Of a stretch of 64,000 nt of DNA, positions 43,191 to 51,393 are shown piece by piece; position 1 is the first letter of the stretch; each line of letters begins with the position of its first letter. A model generated the notes under the pieces. That model was given only the letters and a program-made list of their open reading frames with translations. It ran no database searches and was not told the DNA's origin. This stretch comes from RH-AL1 sp965277735. Its GTDB lineage: Bacteria > Pseudomonadota > Alphaproteobacteria > Rhizobiales > Beijerinckiaceae. Location of the stretch: assembly GCA_965277735.1 (NCBI GenBank), contig CBDIDO010000003.1:2542001-2606000 (forward strand), in the 5' to 3' direction. The position numbers and the translations under genes are program-made.

Positions 43191-44265
43191 GCCCGCGATG
43201 CCGCAAAAAATGGTCGGCCAGCACGCAGGCGACCATCGCCTCGCCGACGGGCACGGCGCGGATGCCGACGCAGGGATCGTGGCGCCCCTTGGTGACCACG
43301 TCCGTCGCGCCGCCGTCGCGGGTGATCGACTTGCGTGGCGTCAGGATCGAGGAGGTCGGCTTGACCGCGAAGCGCGCGACGATCGGCTGGCCGCTCGAAA
43401 TGCCGCCGACGATACCGCCAGCGTGGTTGGCCGAGAAGCGCGGACTCCCATCGTTGCCGGGCTCCATCTCGTCGGCATTCGCCTCGCCGGTCAGCGCGGC
43501 CGCCGCGAAGCCGTCACCGATCTCCACGCCCTTCACGGCATTAATCGACATCAGCGCGGCGGCGAGGTCGGCGTCGAGCTTGCCGTAAAGCGGCGCGCCC
43601 CAGCCGGCCGGCACATTGTCCGCGACGATCTCGAGCACCGCGCCGACGGATGATCCCGCCTTGCGGATCGAGTCGAGATAGGTCTCGAACCCCTTCGCCG
43701 CCTCGGCATCGGGGCAGAAGAACGGGTTCTTGCCGACCTCCTCCCAGTCCCAGCGGGCGCGGTCGATCGTGTGCGTGCCCATCTGCACGAGGGCGCCGCG
43801 GATCGTCACGCCGGGCACGATCTTGCGGGCGATCGCGCCGGCGGCCACCCGCGCGGCGGTCTCGCGCGCCGAGGAACGTCCGCCGCCGCGGTGATCGCGG
43901 ATGCCGTACTTGGCCTCGTAGGTGTAGTCGGCGTGGCCGGGCCGGAACGTGTCCTTGATCGCCTCGTAATCCTTCGAGCGCTGGTCCTCGTTCTCGATCA
44001 TCAGCATGATCGGCGTGCCGGTCGTCACCTGGCGCCCGTCGCGATCGTTCATCACGCCGGACAGGATGCGGACCGTGTCGGATTCCTTGCGCTGCGTCGT
44101 GAAGCGCGACTGGCCGGGCCTGCGCTTGTCGAGGAAGCCCTGGATCTCCGCCGCCTCGAGCGGGATCAGCGGCGGGCAGCCGTCGACAACGCAGCCGATC
44201 GCCGGCCCGTGGCTCTCGCCGAAGGTCGTGACGCGGAAAAGATGGCCGAAGCTGTTGTGGGACAT
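43180..44265 (-). CDS. aroC: Chorismate synthase
   Basis: The last step of the shikimate pathway: EPSP to chorismate, using reduced FMN without net redox change. At 361 residues it carries the three signatures: FGHLFRVTTFGESHGPAIGC, GIRDHRGGGRSSARETAARV, and FSANHAGGIVGGISSGQPIV with late DPCVGIRAVPVGEAM. The gene end abuts the AT-rich relic, and its final residues (HRGQVG) lie right at the junction, so the acquired DNA stopped short of damaging it. A palindromic repeat pair lies between aroC and fabI. Confidence 0.97.
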   Translation of the reverse strand: MSHNSFGHLFRVTTFGESHGPAIGCVVDGCPPLIPLEAAEIQGFLDKRRPGQSRFTTQRKESDTVRILSGVMNDRDGRQVTTGTPIMLMIENEDQRSKDYEAIKDTFRPGHADYTYEAKYGIRDHRGGGRSSARETAARVAAGAIARKIVPGVTIRGALVQMGTHTIDRARWDWEEVGKNPFFCPDAEAAKGFETYLDSIRKAGSSVGAVLEIVADNVPAGWGAPLYGKLDADLAAALMSINAVKGVEIGDGFAAAALTGEANADEMEPGNDGSPRFSANHAGGIVGGISSGQPIVARFAVKPTSSILTPRKSITRDGGATDVVTKGRHDPCVGIRAVPVGEAMVACVLADHFLRHRGQVG

Positions 44266-44271
44266 GTCACT

Positions 44272-44420
44272 CCCTTCTCCCCTTGCGGGAGAAGGTGGCC
44301 CGGCGAAGCCGGGTCGGATGAGGGGTCATTCCGCCTGCTGGACCAAAACGGACGAGGCGGCAAGCCCCCCTCATCCGTCGCCGCTGCGCGGCGCCACCTT
44401 CTCCCGCGAGGGGAGAAGGG
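44272..44420. repeat. Dispersed palindromic repeat element, full-length intergenic copy
   Basis: About 149 bases built as an inverted repeat. The left half begins CCTTCTCCCCTTGCGGGAG, contains GGCCCGGCGAAGCCGGGTCG and GGATGAGGGG; the right half has CCCCTCATCCG, a small GC stem, and ends ACCTTCTCCCGCGAGGGGAG AAGGG. It could fold into a long branched hairpin. The same element occurs inside cobN (59137-59291) and cobG (61989-62133), and its outer arm at 191-214. Here it sits between fabI and aroC on the minus strand. Confidence 0.85.
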
Positions 44421-44421
44421 T

Positions 44422-45285
44422 TCAGCGCTCGTCCTTGAGCAGCGCGCCCATGTCGGGCGCGGCGGGGTTCTTCATGCCGACGATGTGGTAGCCGGCATCG
44501 ACATGCATGATCTCGCCGGTGATGCCGCGCGAATGATCGGACAGCAGGAAGGCGGCCGTGTTGCCGACCTCCTCGCTCGTTACGGAGCGGCGCAGCGGCG
44601 CGTTATATTCATTCCACCTCAGGATATACCGAAAATCGCCAATGCCCGAGGCCGCCAGCGTCTTGATCGGGCCGGCCGAGATCGCGTTCACTCGGATGTT
44701 CTTCTCGCCGAGGTCGGCAGCGAGGTAGCGCACCGAGGATTCGAGCGCGGCCTTGGCGACGCCCATGACATTGTAGTGCGGCATCCACTTCTCGGCGCCG
44801 TAATACGTCAGCGTCAGCATCGAGCCGCCATTCTTCATCAGCTTCTCGGCGCGCTGCGCGACCGCTGTGAACGAGTAGCAGGAGATCATCATCGTCATAG
44901 CGAAATTCTCGGCCGTCGTGTCGACGTAGCGGCCGGTCAGCTGGCGATGGTCGGAAAAGGCGATGCAGTGGACGATGAAGTCGAGCTCGCCCCATTCCTC
45001 CTCGACGACCTTGAACACGGCGTCGATCGAGCCAGCGTCGGTGACGTCGCAATGGCCGACGACCTTGGCGCCGAGTTCCTCGGCGAGCGGCCGCACGCGC
45101 TTGCCCAGCGCCTCGCCCTGAAAGGTGAAGGCCAGCTCCGCGCCCTGCTCGGCCGCCTGCTTGGCGATGCCCCAGGCGATCGAGCGGTTGTTGGCGACGC
45201 CGAGCACCAGGCCGCGCTTGCCGGCCAGCAACCCGGTGCCTTTACCCGCCGAAACTTGGCCCGTCATCAGTGCCCGCTCGCTCAT
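44422..45285 (-). CDS. fabI: Enoyl-ACP reductase FabI
   Basis: NADH-dependent enoyl-ACP reductase, the last step of each fatty acid elongation cycle. The protein is 287 residues. The nucleotide site is GKRGLVLGVANNRSIAWGIA, and the catalytic Tyr and Lys are in PHYNVMGVAKAALESSVRYL (Y-x6-K). KNIRVNAISAGPIKTLAASG completes the family pattern. The start is ATG 45285, with ATG 45267 (MTGQVS) as alternative; the first residues before LLAGKRGLV are not conserved. Its 3' end touches a palindromic repeat element. Confidence 0.94.
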   Translation of the reverse strand: MSERALMTGQVSAGKGTGLLAGKRGLVLGVANNRSIAWGIAKQAAEQGAELAFTFQGEALGKRVRPLAEELGAKVVGHCDVTDAGSIDAVFKVVEEEWGELDFIVHCIAFSDHRQLTGRYVDTTAENFAMTMMISCYSFTAVAQRAEKLMKNGGSMLTLTYYGAEKWMPHYNVMGVAKAALESSVRYLAADLGEKNIRVNAISAGPIKTLAASGIGDFRYILRWNEYNAPLRRSVTSEEVGNTAAFLLSDHSRGITGEIMHVDAGYHIVGMKNPAAPDMGALLKDER

Positions 45286-45502
45286 CAAAAGTCCGGTCGG
45301 AAACCGGCCGATGTCACGCGTGCGTCATCGACCAAACGAAGCCGCGTTTAAGCCTACCGCTTCTGCGAGTGCAAGGCCGGAGCGGCAGGGGACGGTGGCC
45401 AAGCTCACCGAAAAAGACGATAGGCAGCGCCGCGAGACATGGTTACTTTTGGTTAACAGCGCGTTGTCGTTCCGATTCTACGGCAACGCTTCGGAGGGAA
45501 GG

Positions 45503-46048
45503 TTGAGTCTGCGGGACGACCTCAATGCGTGCACGCCGAGCTTGCGGCGTTATGCCCGTGCACTCGCCACCGGACAGCCCGGTGGCTCCACGCTCGCCGA
45601 CGACCTCGTGCACGCGGCGTTGATCCGCGCGCTCGGCGCCCGCCAGATCGGCTCGACAGCCGATCTTTCGGTGCGCCTCTACGCAACCGTGACGCAGCTG
45701 CATCGCGACTCGCTTCTCGCCGGGCGCGAGGCTCGTGCCACAGGCTCGGGCCGCCCCACCCTCGTCACAAGCGCCCCCGCCCCGGCCATGGTGCGCCGGA
45801 CGCGGCTCTCGGCAGGGCTGATGAGCCTGCAGCTCGAGGAGCGCGAGGCGCTGCTCCTCGTGACGCTCGAAGGGTTCGACTATCCCGATGCTGCCCGCAT
45901 CCTGCGCGTCTCGCAGGCGACGCTGCTCGCCCGGCTGACCGAGGCGCGGCGCCGGCTCGACGTGGCGCTGAAGGTGCAGCCTCCGGCGCACCAGCCCGCG
46001 GCCGCACGGCGCGGGCGCGACGTGCCCTATCTTCGCGTGGTCAACTGA
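45503..46048 (+). CDS. RNA polymerase sigma factor (ECF-like)
   Basis: A 181-residue sigma-70 family protein. The sigma-2 region is LSLRDDLNACTPSLRRYARA with DDLVHAALIRALGARQIG; the sigma-4 helix-turn-helix is LEEREALLLVTLEGFDYPDA with ARILRVSQATLLARLTEARR. The start is TTG 45503, preceded by GGAGGGAAGG; the frame upstream reads non-coding sequence. The next gene is an anti-sigma factor one base after its stop, so the two form a regulatory pair. The region 45286-45502 between fabI and this gene must hold its promoter. Confidence 0.85.
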   Translation: MSLRDDLNACTPSLRRYARALATGQPGGSTLADDLVHAALIRALGARQIGSTADLSVRLYATVTQLHRDSLLAGREARATGSGRPTLVTSAPAPAMVRRTRLSAGLMSLQLEEREALLLVTLEGFDYPDAARILRVSQATLLARLTEARRRLDVALKVQPPAHQPAAARRGRDVPYLRVVN

Positions 46049-46049
46049 C

Positions 46050-46766
46050 GTGGCGGTTTCGGCTCTCGCGGAGGCTGAGTTGCACGGTCTCGTCGACGGG
46101 CGCGTCGAACCCGCGCGGCGTGCGGACCTTCTGCGCCGTTTGGCCGGCTCGCCAGCTGACCGCGCCATCGTCGAAGCCTGGCAGAATCAGGCCGACCTGA
46201 TCCGCGAGGCCTTCCGCGAGGTCTCGACCGAGATGCTCCCCGTCGCGCTGGACCTGGCGCCGCCGCGCCTGCGCAGCGTCGACGTCGATCGTCTGCACAA
46301 GGGCAGCGCGCCGAAAGCGCCGGCACGGCACGGCGGCGGGGCGGCGATCACGGCCGCGCTCCTGATCACGATCGGCCTCACGCTCTCCTGGATGGCCGGC
46401 TCTCGCGACGACAGCGCCGCCCCGACCGCACGCGCCGCCGGCGCGACCGACGGCGACAAGACGGCCGCGCTGCCCTCGTTCAAGATCCCGGACCTGTCGG
46501 CGTCGGGCCTGCGGCTGACCGACGTGGCCTCCGAGGCCGGCGAGCCCGCGACCGTGGTGCTGCGCTATCGCGACGGCGGCACGGGCCGCGTTGCCCTCCA
46601 GGTCGCGCGCAACGCGCCGGATATCGGCCCGATGCCGCTGGAGCATGCGGGCAAGTCGCTGACGTGGCGCTCGCAGACCGCAGCGTTCAAGCTCGGCGGC
46701 ACCGTCCCGGCCGAGCGGCTCCGCGCCCTGGCCGCGGCACTGCAGGCCGAGCAAGGGTCGGACTGA
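46050..46766 (+). CDS. Anti-sigma factor, membrane-anchored
   Basis: A 238-residue protein starting at GTG 46050. The N-terminal cytosolic part resembles anti-sigma factors of the RsiW/FecR-like type (EAELHGLVDGRVEPARRADL, WQNQADLIREAFREV), but the HxxxCxxC zinc motif is absent. One membrane helix (AAITAALLITIGLTLSWMAG) is at about residues 98-117, followed by a periplasmic domain of about 100 residues. It presumably holds the upstream sigma factor at the membrane until an envelope signal releases it. Confidence 0.85.
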   Translation: MAVSALAEAELHGLVDGRVEPARRADLLRRLAGSPADRAIVEAWQNQADLIREAFREVSTEMLPVALDLAPPRLRSVDVDRLHKGSAPKAPARHGGGAAITAALLITIGLTLSWMAGSRDDSAAPTARAAGATDGDKTAALPSFKIPDLSASGLRLTDVASEAGEPATVVLRYRDGGTGRVALQVARNAPDIGPMPLEHAGKSLTWRSQTAAFKLGGTVPAERLRALAAALQAEQGSD

Positions 46767-46767
46767 C

Positions 46768-47601
46768 GTGAGGAAGCGTCAGGCGACGCGCCGGGCCCTC
46801 GCCGCGACCCTCCTCGTGTTCTCCTGCGTGACGGCCGCCGCCGACAGCACGACCCCGCCGCCTGTGGCCGCGAAACCCTCGCTCGCCGAGGCCTACGCCA
46901 CGTTGGCGGCGCATCCGAAGGTCGACCTCACGCATGCGTTCGGGCCGACGACGCCCGTCTGGTCGGGCTTCGGGCAGGCCAAGATGACCCCGGCTGTCGA
47001 CCCGCACACGCTCGAGGCCTACACGATCGCGCACAACGGCTTCCGCGCGACCTATTATGCGATGGTCGGCCAGTACGGCACTCACGTCGACCCGCCGGCG
47101 CATTTCGCGCCGACCGGCCAGACGATGGACGAGATCCCGCTCGACGAGATGATCCTGCCGCTCGTCGTGCTCGACGACACGCCCTACCTCGCCGGCGATC
47201 CCGCGCATGCCTTCTCGCTCGACGATCTTGCTGCCTGGGAGAAGGCACACGGCCGTGTGCCGACCGGCGCCTTCGTGGCGCTGCGCACCGACATGTCGAA
47301 GGATTTCGAGATCAACCCCGAGCGCTTCAAGCGCGAGCCTTTCCCCGCCTGGTCGCTGCCGGTGGTCAAGACGCTGTTCGAGGAGCGCGGCGCGATCGCG
47401 ATCGGACACGAGGGCATGGACACCGACACGACGCCGAAGATGGAGAGCGAGACCTACGTGCTCGGCCACGGCCATTATCAAATCGAGGTGATGGCCAACC
47501 TCGACAAGGTGCCGGCGACGGGCGCGATCATCGTCGTCACCTGGCCCAAGGTGAAGAACGGGCTCGGCTTTCCGGCCCGGGCCTTCGCGATTCTGCCGTG
47601 A
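46768..47601 (+). CDS. Cyclase family protein, secreted
   Basis: A 277-residue protein of the cyclase/kynurenine-formamidase-like family with an N-terminal signal peptide (ALAATLLVFSCVTAAA). The family metal motif appears as QYGTHVDPPAHFAP (HxxxDxPxH-like: His and Asp ligands), with IGHEGMDTD and ETYVLGHGHYQIEVMANLDK downstream, the last with the conserved His and Glu. Members hydrolyse amides such as N-formylkynurenine, but an exported form is less usual. The stop overlaps the GTG start of cutA. Confidence 0.88.
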   Translation: MRKRQATRRALAATLLVFSCVTAAADSTTPPPVAAKPSLAEAYATLAAHPKVDLTHAFGPTTPVWSGFGQAKMTPAVDPHTLEAYTIAHNGFRATYYAMVGQYGTHVDPPAHFAPTGQTMDEIPLDEMILPLVVLDDTPYLAGDPAHAFSLDDLAAWEKAHGRVPTGAFVALRTDMSKDFEINPERFKREPFPAWSLPVVKTLFEERGAIAIGHEGMDTDTTPKMESETYVLGHGHYQIEVMANLDKVPATGAIIVVTWPKVKNGLGFPARAFAILP

Positions 47602-47918
47602 ACGCCGAATTTCTCGTGGTCACGACGACGATAGCGGCTGTCGACGAGGCGAACGCGCTCGCGCGCGCCCTCGTCGAGGCGCGGCTCGCGGCCTGCGTGC
47701 AAGTACTGCCGATCGCGAGCACGTACCGGTGGGAGGGTGCCGTCGAGACGGCGGCCGAGCATCTTCTGCTTTGCAAGGTCAGAGCTGGGGACTATGCCAA
47801 GGTGGAAGCCGAGATCCGCGCGCGGCACGCCTACGACGTGCCCGAGATCATCGCCGTGCCGGTCGCCGAGGGCTCGGCCGACTATCTCGGCTGGCTGACG
47901 GAGGCCACGGCCCGATAG
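47598..47918 (+). CDS. cutA: Divalent cation tolerance protein CutA
   Basis: A 106-residue trimeric protein of the CutA1 family. Characteristic segments are FLVVTTTIAAVDEANALARA, LVEARLAACVQVLPIASTYR, WEGAVETAAEHLLLCKVRAG and ARHAYDVPEIIAVPVAEGSA. In Escherichia coli it is linked to copper tolerance; the biochemical role remains debated. GTG start at 47598 overlapping the preceding stop. Confidence 0.95.
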   Translation: MNAEFLVVTTTIAAVDEANALARALVEARLAACVQVLPIASTYRWEGAVETAAEHLLLCKVRAGDYAKVEAEIRARHAYDVPEIIAVPVAEGSADYLGWLTEATAR

Positions 47919-47943
47919 CCGCCAAGGTCCAGAGAAAGCAAAA

Positions 47944-47970
47944 CGGCGGCGCCCACTTTGGGCACCGCCG
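47944..47970 (-). terminator. Rho-independent terminator downstream of pqqA
   Basis: On the minus strand, CGGCGGTGCCCA-AAG-TGGGCGCCGCCG forms a 12-pair stem with one mismatch and a three-base loop, followed by TTTTGCTTTCTC. It lies 38 bases after the pqqA stop codon and would end that transcript; on the plus strand it also follows cutA. Confidence 0.75.
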
Positions 47971-48007
47971 CAAGGAAAAGATCGGCTAAGCGACCTTCTC
48001 GAAATTC

Positions 48008-48097
48008 TTAGAAGAGCACGTCGAGGTCAGCGGACTCGTAGCTCGTGACTTCCATGCCGACGCAGATCTCTTCGACGATCGGGGCAACCCAGTTCAT
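48008..48097 (-). CDS. pqqA: Pyrroloquinoline quinone precursor peptide PqqA
   Basis: A 29-residue peptide, MNWVAPIVEEICVGMEVTSY continuing ESADLDVLF. It carries the Glu16 and Tyr20 (E-x3-Y) that PqqE cross-links to form the PQQ skeleton, in the invariant context GMEVTSYESA. A strong ribosome site GAGGAGAA lies six bases before ATG 48097. No pqqB, C, D or E is nearby: the gene stands alone between cutA and the divergent oxyR, with its own terminator. It is probably an orphan or additional precursor gene, with the modifying enzymes elsewhere in the genome. Confidence 0.92.
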   Translation of the reverse strand: MNWVAPIVEEICVGMEVTSYESADLDVLF

Positions 48098-48288
48098 GAC
48101 GTTCTCCTCGCTGGACCTCTCGCATTGGGGAGAGGCAATTTTGTCCGGCTCGTTCGCCGGTGATGCCGATATGAGCCGTCTGGCGCAAGAAAACCAACAA
48201 ATTGATTTTGTCATCGCGATCGGATGAATCGATCAAATTCCGACTTCCGACCGATTGCATCTGTCAAAGGGGGGAGGTTCAAAGGAGC

Positions 48289-49230
48289 GTGGCCTACCTA
48301 CCGACCATCAAGCAGCTCCAATATCTGACCGCGCTGCACCAGCACCGCCATTTCGGGCGGGCGGCCGAAGCGCTCAACGTCACCCAATCGACGCTCTCGG
48401 CCGGCGTGCGCGAGCTCGAGACGGTGCTCGACACGATGCTGGTCGAGCGCACCCAGCGGGTCACCTGCTTCACGCCCATCGGCGAGAAGATCGTCGCCAA
48501 GGCCTACACGATCCTGCGCGAGACGGAGGAACTGGCGAAGATGGCGGTGACCACCGGCAAGCCGCTGAGCGGCGAGCTGCGGCTCGGCGTCATCCCGACC
48601 ATCGCCCCGTTCCTGCTGCCGCTGCTGCTGCCCGAGCTGCGCGAAAAGTTTCCGGACCTGAAGCTCTACCTTCGCGAAGACCTTTCGACGACGGCCTGCG
48701 AGAGCCTGATGCGCGGCCAGCTCGATTGCCTGCTCTTCGCCCTCCCCTACGCCTGCGGCGACGTCACCGTGCAGCCGCTGTTCCGCGACCCGTTCCATCT
48801 CGCCTTCCACCCCGCGGATTTCGACGGGTCGAACCCATTCGTGCTGCCGGCCGATGTCGACGATTCGCGCCTGCTGGTGCTCGAGGACGGCCATTGCCTG
48901 CGCGGCCACGCGCTCGAAGCCTGCGGGCGGCCGGAGCTGCGCGCCGATTCCTCGCATGTCGGCACCTCGCTGCACACGCTGGTGCAGATGGTCGCCAATC
49001 GCCTCGGCCTCACGCTGCTGCCGGAGATGGCCGTGGTTTCGGGCATCCTCAACGGCACGCCGGTGCAGGCGCGCCCGCTCGACGGCCGCCACGCCAGCCG
49101 CGAGATCGCGCTCGCCTGGCGCTCGACTTCGCCGCGTGCGGAGGAGTTCACGCTGCTCGCCGAAACGCTGAAGGCCGCATGGGACGAGCAACTGCAGCGC
49201 GCCTGGGGCCGCGAGGGCGCGGAGTTCTGA
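48289..49230 (+). CDS. oxyR: LysR-type hydrogen peroxide sensor OxyR
   Basis: A 313-residue LysR-family regulator. The helix-turn-helix is QYLTALHQHRHFGRAAEALN with VTQSTLSAGVRELETVLDTM. The two redox cysteines of OxyR are present with the correct nine-residue spacing, Cys203 and Cys212, in EDGHCLRGHALEACGRPE, so the peroxide-driven disulfide switch should work. The start is GTG 48289, which aligns with other OxyR N-termini; the open frame upstream to 48202 is not used. It is divergent from pqqA, and a three-copy 16-base tandem repeat overlaps its stop codon. Confidence 0.92.
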   Translation: MAYLPTIKQLQYLTALHQHRHFGRAAEALNVTQSTLSAGVRELETVLDTMLVERTQRVTCFTPIGEKIVAKAYTILRETEELAKMAVTTGKPLSGELRLGVIPTIAPFLLPLLLPELREKFPDLKLYLREDLSTTACESLMRGQLDCLLFALPYACGDVTVQPLFRDPFHLAFHPADFDGSNPFVLPADVDDSRLLVLEDGHCLRGHALEACGRPELRADSSHVGTSLHTLVQMVANRLGLTLLPEMAVVSGILNGTPVQARPLDGRHASREIALAWRSTSPRAEEFTLLAETLKAAWDEQLQRAWGREGAEF

Positions 49231-49272
49231 TCAGGTTCCGTTCTGATCGGGTTCGGTTCTGATCCGACTTGG
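49225..49272. repeat. Tandem repeat, three units of 16 bases
   Basis: TTCTGATCAGGTTCCG, TTCTGATCGGGTTCGG and TTCTGATCCGACTTGG are consecutive degenerate 16-base units. The first contains the oxyR stop codon, and the last ends just before the stop of the convergent tetR gene. Confidence 0.8.
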
Positions 49273-49274
49273 CT

Positions 49275-49937
49275 CTAGTCGGCCCTGACGCCGCGCACGA
49301 ACAGCGCGACGGCGGCGCCGGTGCGCTGGCGCATCTCCGCGGCGTCGACGGGAAGCCCATAGATCTTCACCCGAGCCGCTCGCCCCATCACCAGCGCGAC
49401 GAACAGGTCGGCAGCCACGGACAAATCGTCGAGAAGGTAGCGAGGATCGCCGGCGAAACGCGCCAGCACGCTCTCGACGACATGGAGCTGGCGGCCGTAG
49501 CCTTCGGTCATCGCGAGGCGGGCCAGCTCCGGGAAGCGCGGCCCCTGCGTCGAGAGGATGCGCCCCAGCGTCACCGAGCTGTTGGCGAGCGCCTGATCGA
49601 TCAATCGATCCGCGACCTTGCGCAGTGTTGTCTCGAAATCATCGCCGGCGGTCGCCGCCGCGAACTCGGCCTCCATCGGGCCATACACGTCGAGGATGCG
49701 CCGGCGCAGCACGTCGGCGAACAGCGCCGCTTTGTCGGCGTAGCGGGCATAGAGCGTGGCCTTGCCGATCGACGCCGCCTCGGCGAGCGCGTCGATCGAC
49801 GTCGCCTCGAACCCCTGCTCCATGAACATCTTCGTCGCGATGTCGAGCAGGCGCTCGTCGCGCTCCGCCGCTGCCGCCTTGGTGGGGCGGCCGCTGCGGG
49901 CGCGCGGGCGCGCGAGGCTCGTGTCGAGCGCGGTCAT
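49275..49937 (-). CDS. TetR/AcrR family repressor
   Basis: A 220-residue regulator. A basic N-terminus (RPRARSGRPTKAAAAERDER) leads into the TetR helix-turn-helix: LLDIATKMFMEQGFEATSID, ALAEAASIGKATLYARYADK. The C-terminal ligand/dimerisation domain is a TetR_C-like bundle (FETTLRKVADRLIDQALANS ... DLFVALVMGRAARVKIYGLP). It is divergent from a two-gene efflux pump and probably represses it through the palindrome at 50113-50128. Start ATG 49937. Confidence 0.9.
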   Translation of the reverse strand: MTALDTSLARPRARSGRPTKAAAAERDERLLDIATKMFMEQGFEATSIDALAEAASIGKATLYARYADKAALFADVLRRRILDVYGPMEAEFAAATAGDDFETTLRKVADRLIDQALANSSVTLGRILSTQGPRFPELARLAMTEGYGRQLHVVESVLARFAGDPRYLLDDLSVAADLFVALVMGRAARVKIYGLPVDAAEMRQRTGAAVALFVRGVRAD

Positions 49938-50112
49938 GCGCCTTGATGCCGCGAAGCATCCTCTCCTGGCAAGCGTGCTTCCAGCACATCGATCGCCTGG
50001 TGCGCCGCCCGGAGCGCCGCGACCCACAGCGCGGTGTTGCTCGGCGAACCCTCCCGCATCGAAACGTCTCCGACCCGCCTTTCGCGGATTGCCACGCGAT
50101 TGCCGGAATTAT

Positions 50113-50128
50113 AGAACAGTACCGTTCT
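50113..50128. promoter_or_regulatory. Candidate TetR operator before efflux genes
   Basis: AGAACAGTACCGTTCT is a 16-base inverted repeat with only the two central-flanking positions unmatched. It ends 30 bases before the start of the membrane-fusion gene, overlapping an AT-rich likely -10 region. The remainder of 49938-50158 shows nothing else recognisable. Confidence 0.65.
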
Positions 50129-50158
50129 GTTTCCAAATACCCGCAAGGCCCCTGACGA

Positions 50159-51385
50159 ATGAGTGCCTCAGCTCCGACGATCGACGATGTGACGACGGCC
50201 GACGTCGCGCGCAACACCCCTATGCTGCGCAGGAAAGCCGCCCAGGAGGCGACGCGCGCCGCCGACGCACGCCCCGACGCCGCGGACACCGCCAAGCCCC
50301 CGCGCCGGCTGCGCCCGAAGCGGATGATTCTCGGCTTGGTCGCGCTGATCGCGCTCGGCTTCGCGGCCCAATGGGGCTGGCACTGGTGGACGAATGGCCG
50401 CTTCGAGGAGGCGACCGACGATGCCTTCCTGCAGGCCGACAAGGTCACCGTTGCGCCGAAGGTCGGCGGCTTCGTCGCCGAGAGCCTGGTCACCGACAAC
50501 CAGCCGGTGAAGGCCGGCGATGTGATCGCGCGGATCGACGACCGCGATTACCAGGTCGCGCTGGCGCAGGACGAAGCCGACCTCGACAAGTCGAAGGCGA
50601 GCCTCGAGGGCGTCGCCTCGGCGCTCATCCAGCAGCAGGCCCGCATCGTCGAGGCACGTGCCGACGTCGCCAACGCGCGGGCCTCGCTCGACTTCGCGAC
50701 GCAGGAAGCAACCCGCTACAACGATCTCTACGCCCGCGGCGCCGGCACGACGCAGCGCTCGCAGCAGGCGACCTCCGACCTCGCGGTGAAACGCGCCGTG
50801 CTCGACAAGGCCAATGCGAGCTACGATGCCGCGCAAAAGCAGATCGACGCGCTGCGCTCGCTGGAGGACGCCGCCCGCGCGACCCTGCGCCGGTCGCAGA
50901 TCAATCTCGAGCAGGCCAAGCTCAACCTCTCCTACACGACGATCAAGGCGCCGATTTCGGGCGTCGTCGGTGACCGCGCGTTGCGCCGCGGCCAGCTCGT
51001 TCAGGCGGGATCGAGCCTGCTCACCATCGTGCCGATGGGCGAGGCGATCTTCCTCGTCGCCAACTTCAAGGAGACGCAGGTCGGCCGCATGGTCGAGGGC
51101 CAGGCGGCGAGCTTCACGATCGACGCCTTCGGCGACCACGTGTTCCACGGCCGCATCGATTCGTTCGCGCCGGGCACCGGCTCGCAGTTCGCGCTGCTGC
51201 AGCCCGAGAACGCGACCGGCAACTTCACCAAGATCGTGCAGCGCGTGCCCGTGAAGATCGCGCTCGAGCCCGGTGACCCGCTGATCGCGCGCCTGCGGCC
51301 GGGGCTATCGGCGGAGGCTGTGATCGACGTGCGTGGCGAGGCATCGGCGAATCCGGCCGACGTGAAGCAGGTCAGCGCGCGGTAG
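50159..51385 (+). CDS. HlyD/EmrA family membrane fusion protein
   Basis: A 408-residue periplasmic adaptor with one N-terminal helix (MILGLVALIALGFAAQWGWH) after a long cytosolic tail. The lipoyl/biotinyl-like halves are DDAFLQADKVTVAPKVGGFV and YTTIKAPISGVVGDRALRRG, separated by a coiled-coil hairpin (about residues 135-255). The beta barrel follows (FLVANFKETQVGRMVEGQAA). It should link the downstream DHA2 pump to an outer membrane channel, forming an EmrAB-like drug exporter. Confidence 0.92.
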   Translation: MSASAPTIDDVTTADVARNTPMLRRKAAQEATRAADARPDAADTAKPPRRLRPKRMILGLVALIALGFAAQWGWHWWTNGRFEEATDDAFLQADKVTVAPKVGGFVAESLVTDNQPVKAGDVIARIDDRDYQVALAQDEADLDKSKASLEGVASALIQQQARIVEARADVANARASLDFATQEATRYNDLYARGAGTTQRSQQATSDLAVKRAVLDKANASYDAAQKQIDALRSLEDAARATLRRSQINLEQAKLNLSYTTIKAPISGVVGDRALRRGQLVQAGSSLLTIVPMGEAIFLVANFKETQVGRMVEGQAASFTIDAFGDHVFHGRIDSFAPGTGSQFALLQPENATGNFTKIVQRVPVKIALEPGDPLIARLRPGLSAEAVIDVRGEASANPADVKQVSAR

Positions 51386-51393
51386 ATGTCGCG

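Noticed and set aside
44272..44420. CRISPR array or leader
   Set aside because: The repeats are inverted palindromes of one element, without regular direct repeats and spacers; no cas genes are present.
45440..45460. CtrA box upstream of the sigma factor
   Set aside because: GGTTACTTTTGGTTAAC resembles the motif but one half is TTAC and the spacing is six bases, not seven.
48202..48288. N-terminal extension of OxyR
   Set aside because: The open frame upstream of GTG 48289 is not protein-like and OxyR proteins begin close to the helix-turn-helix.
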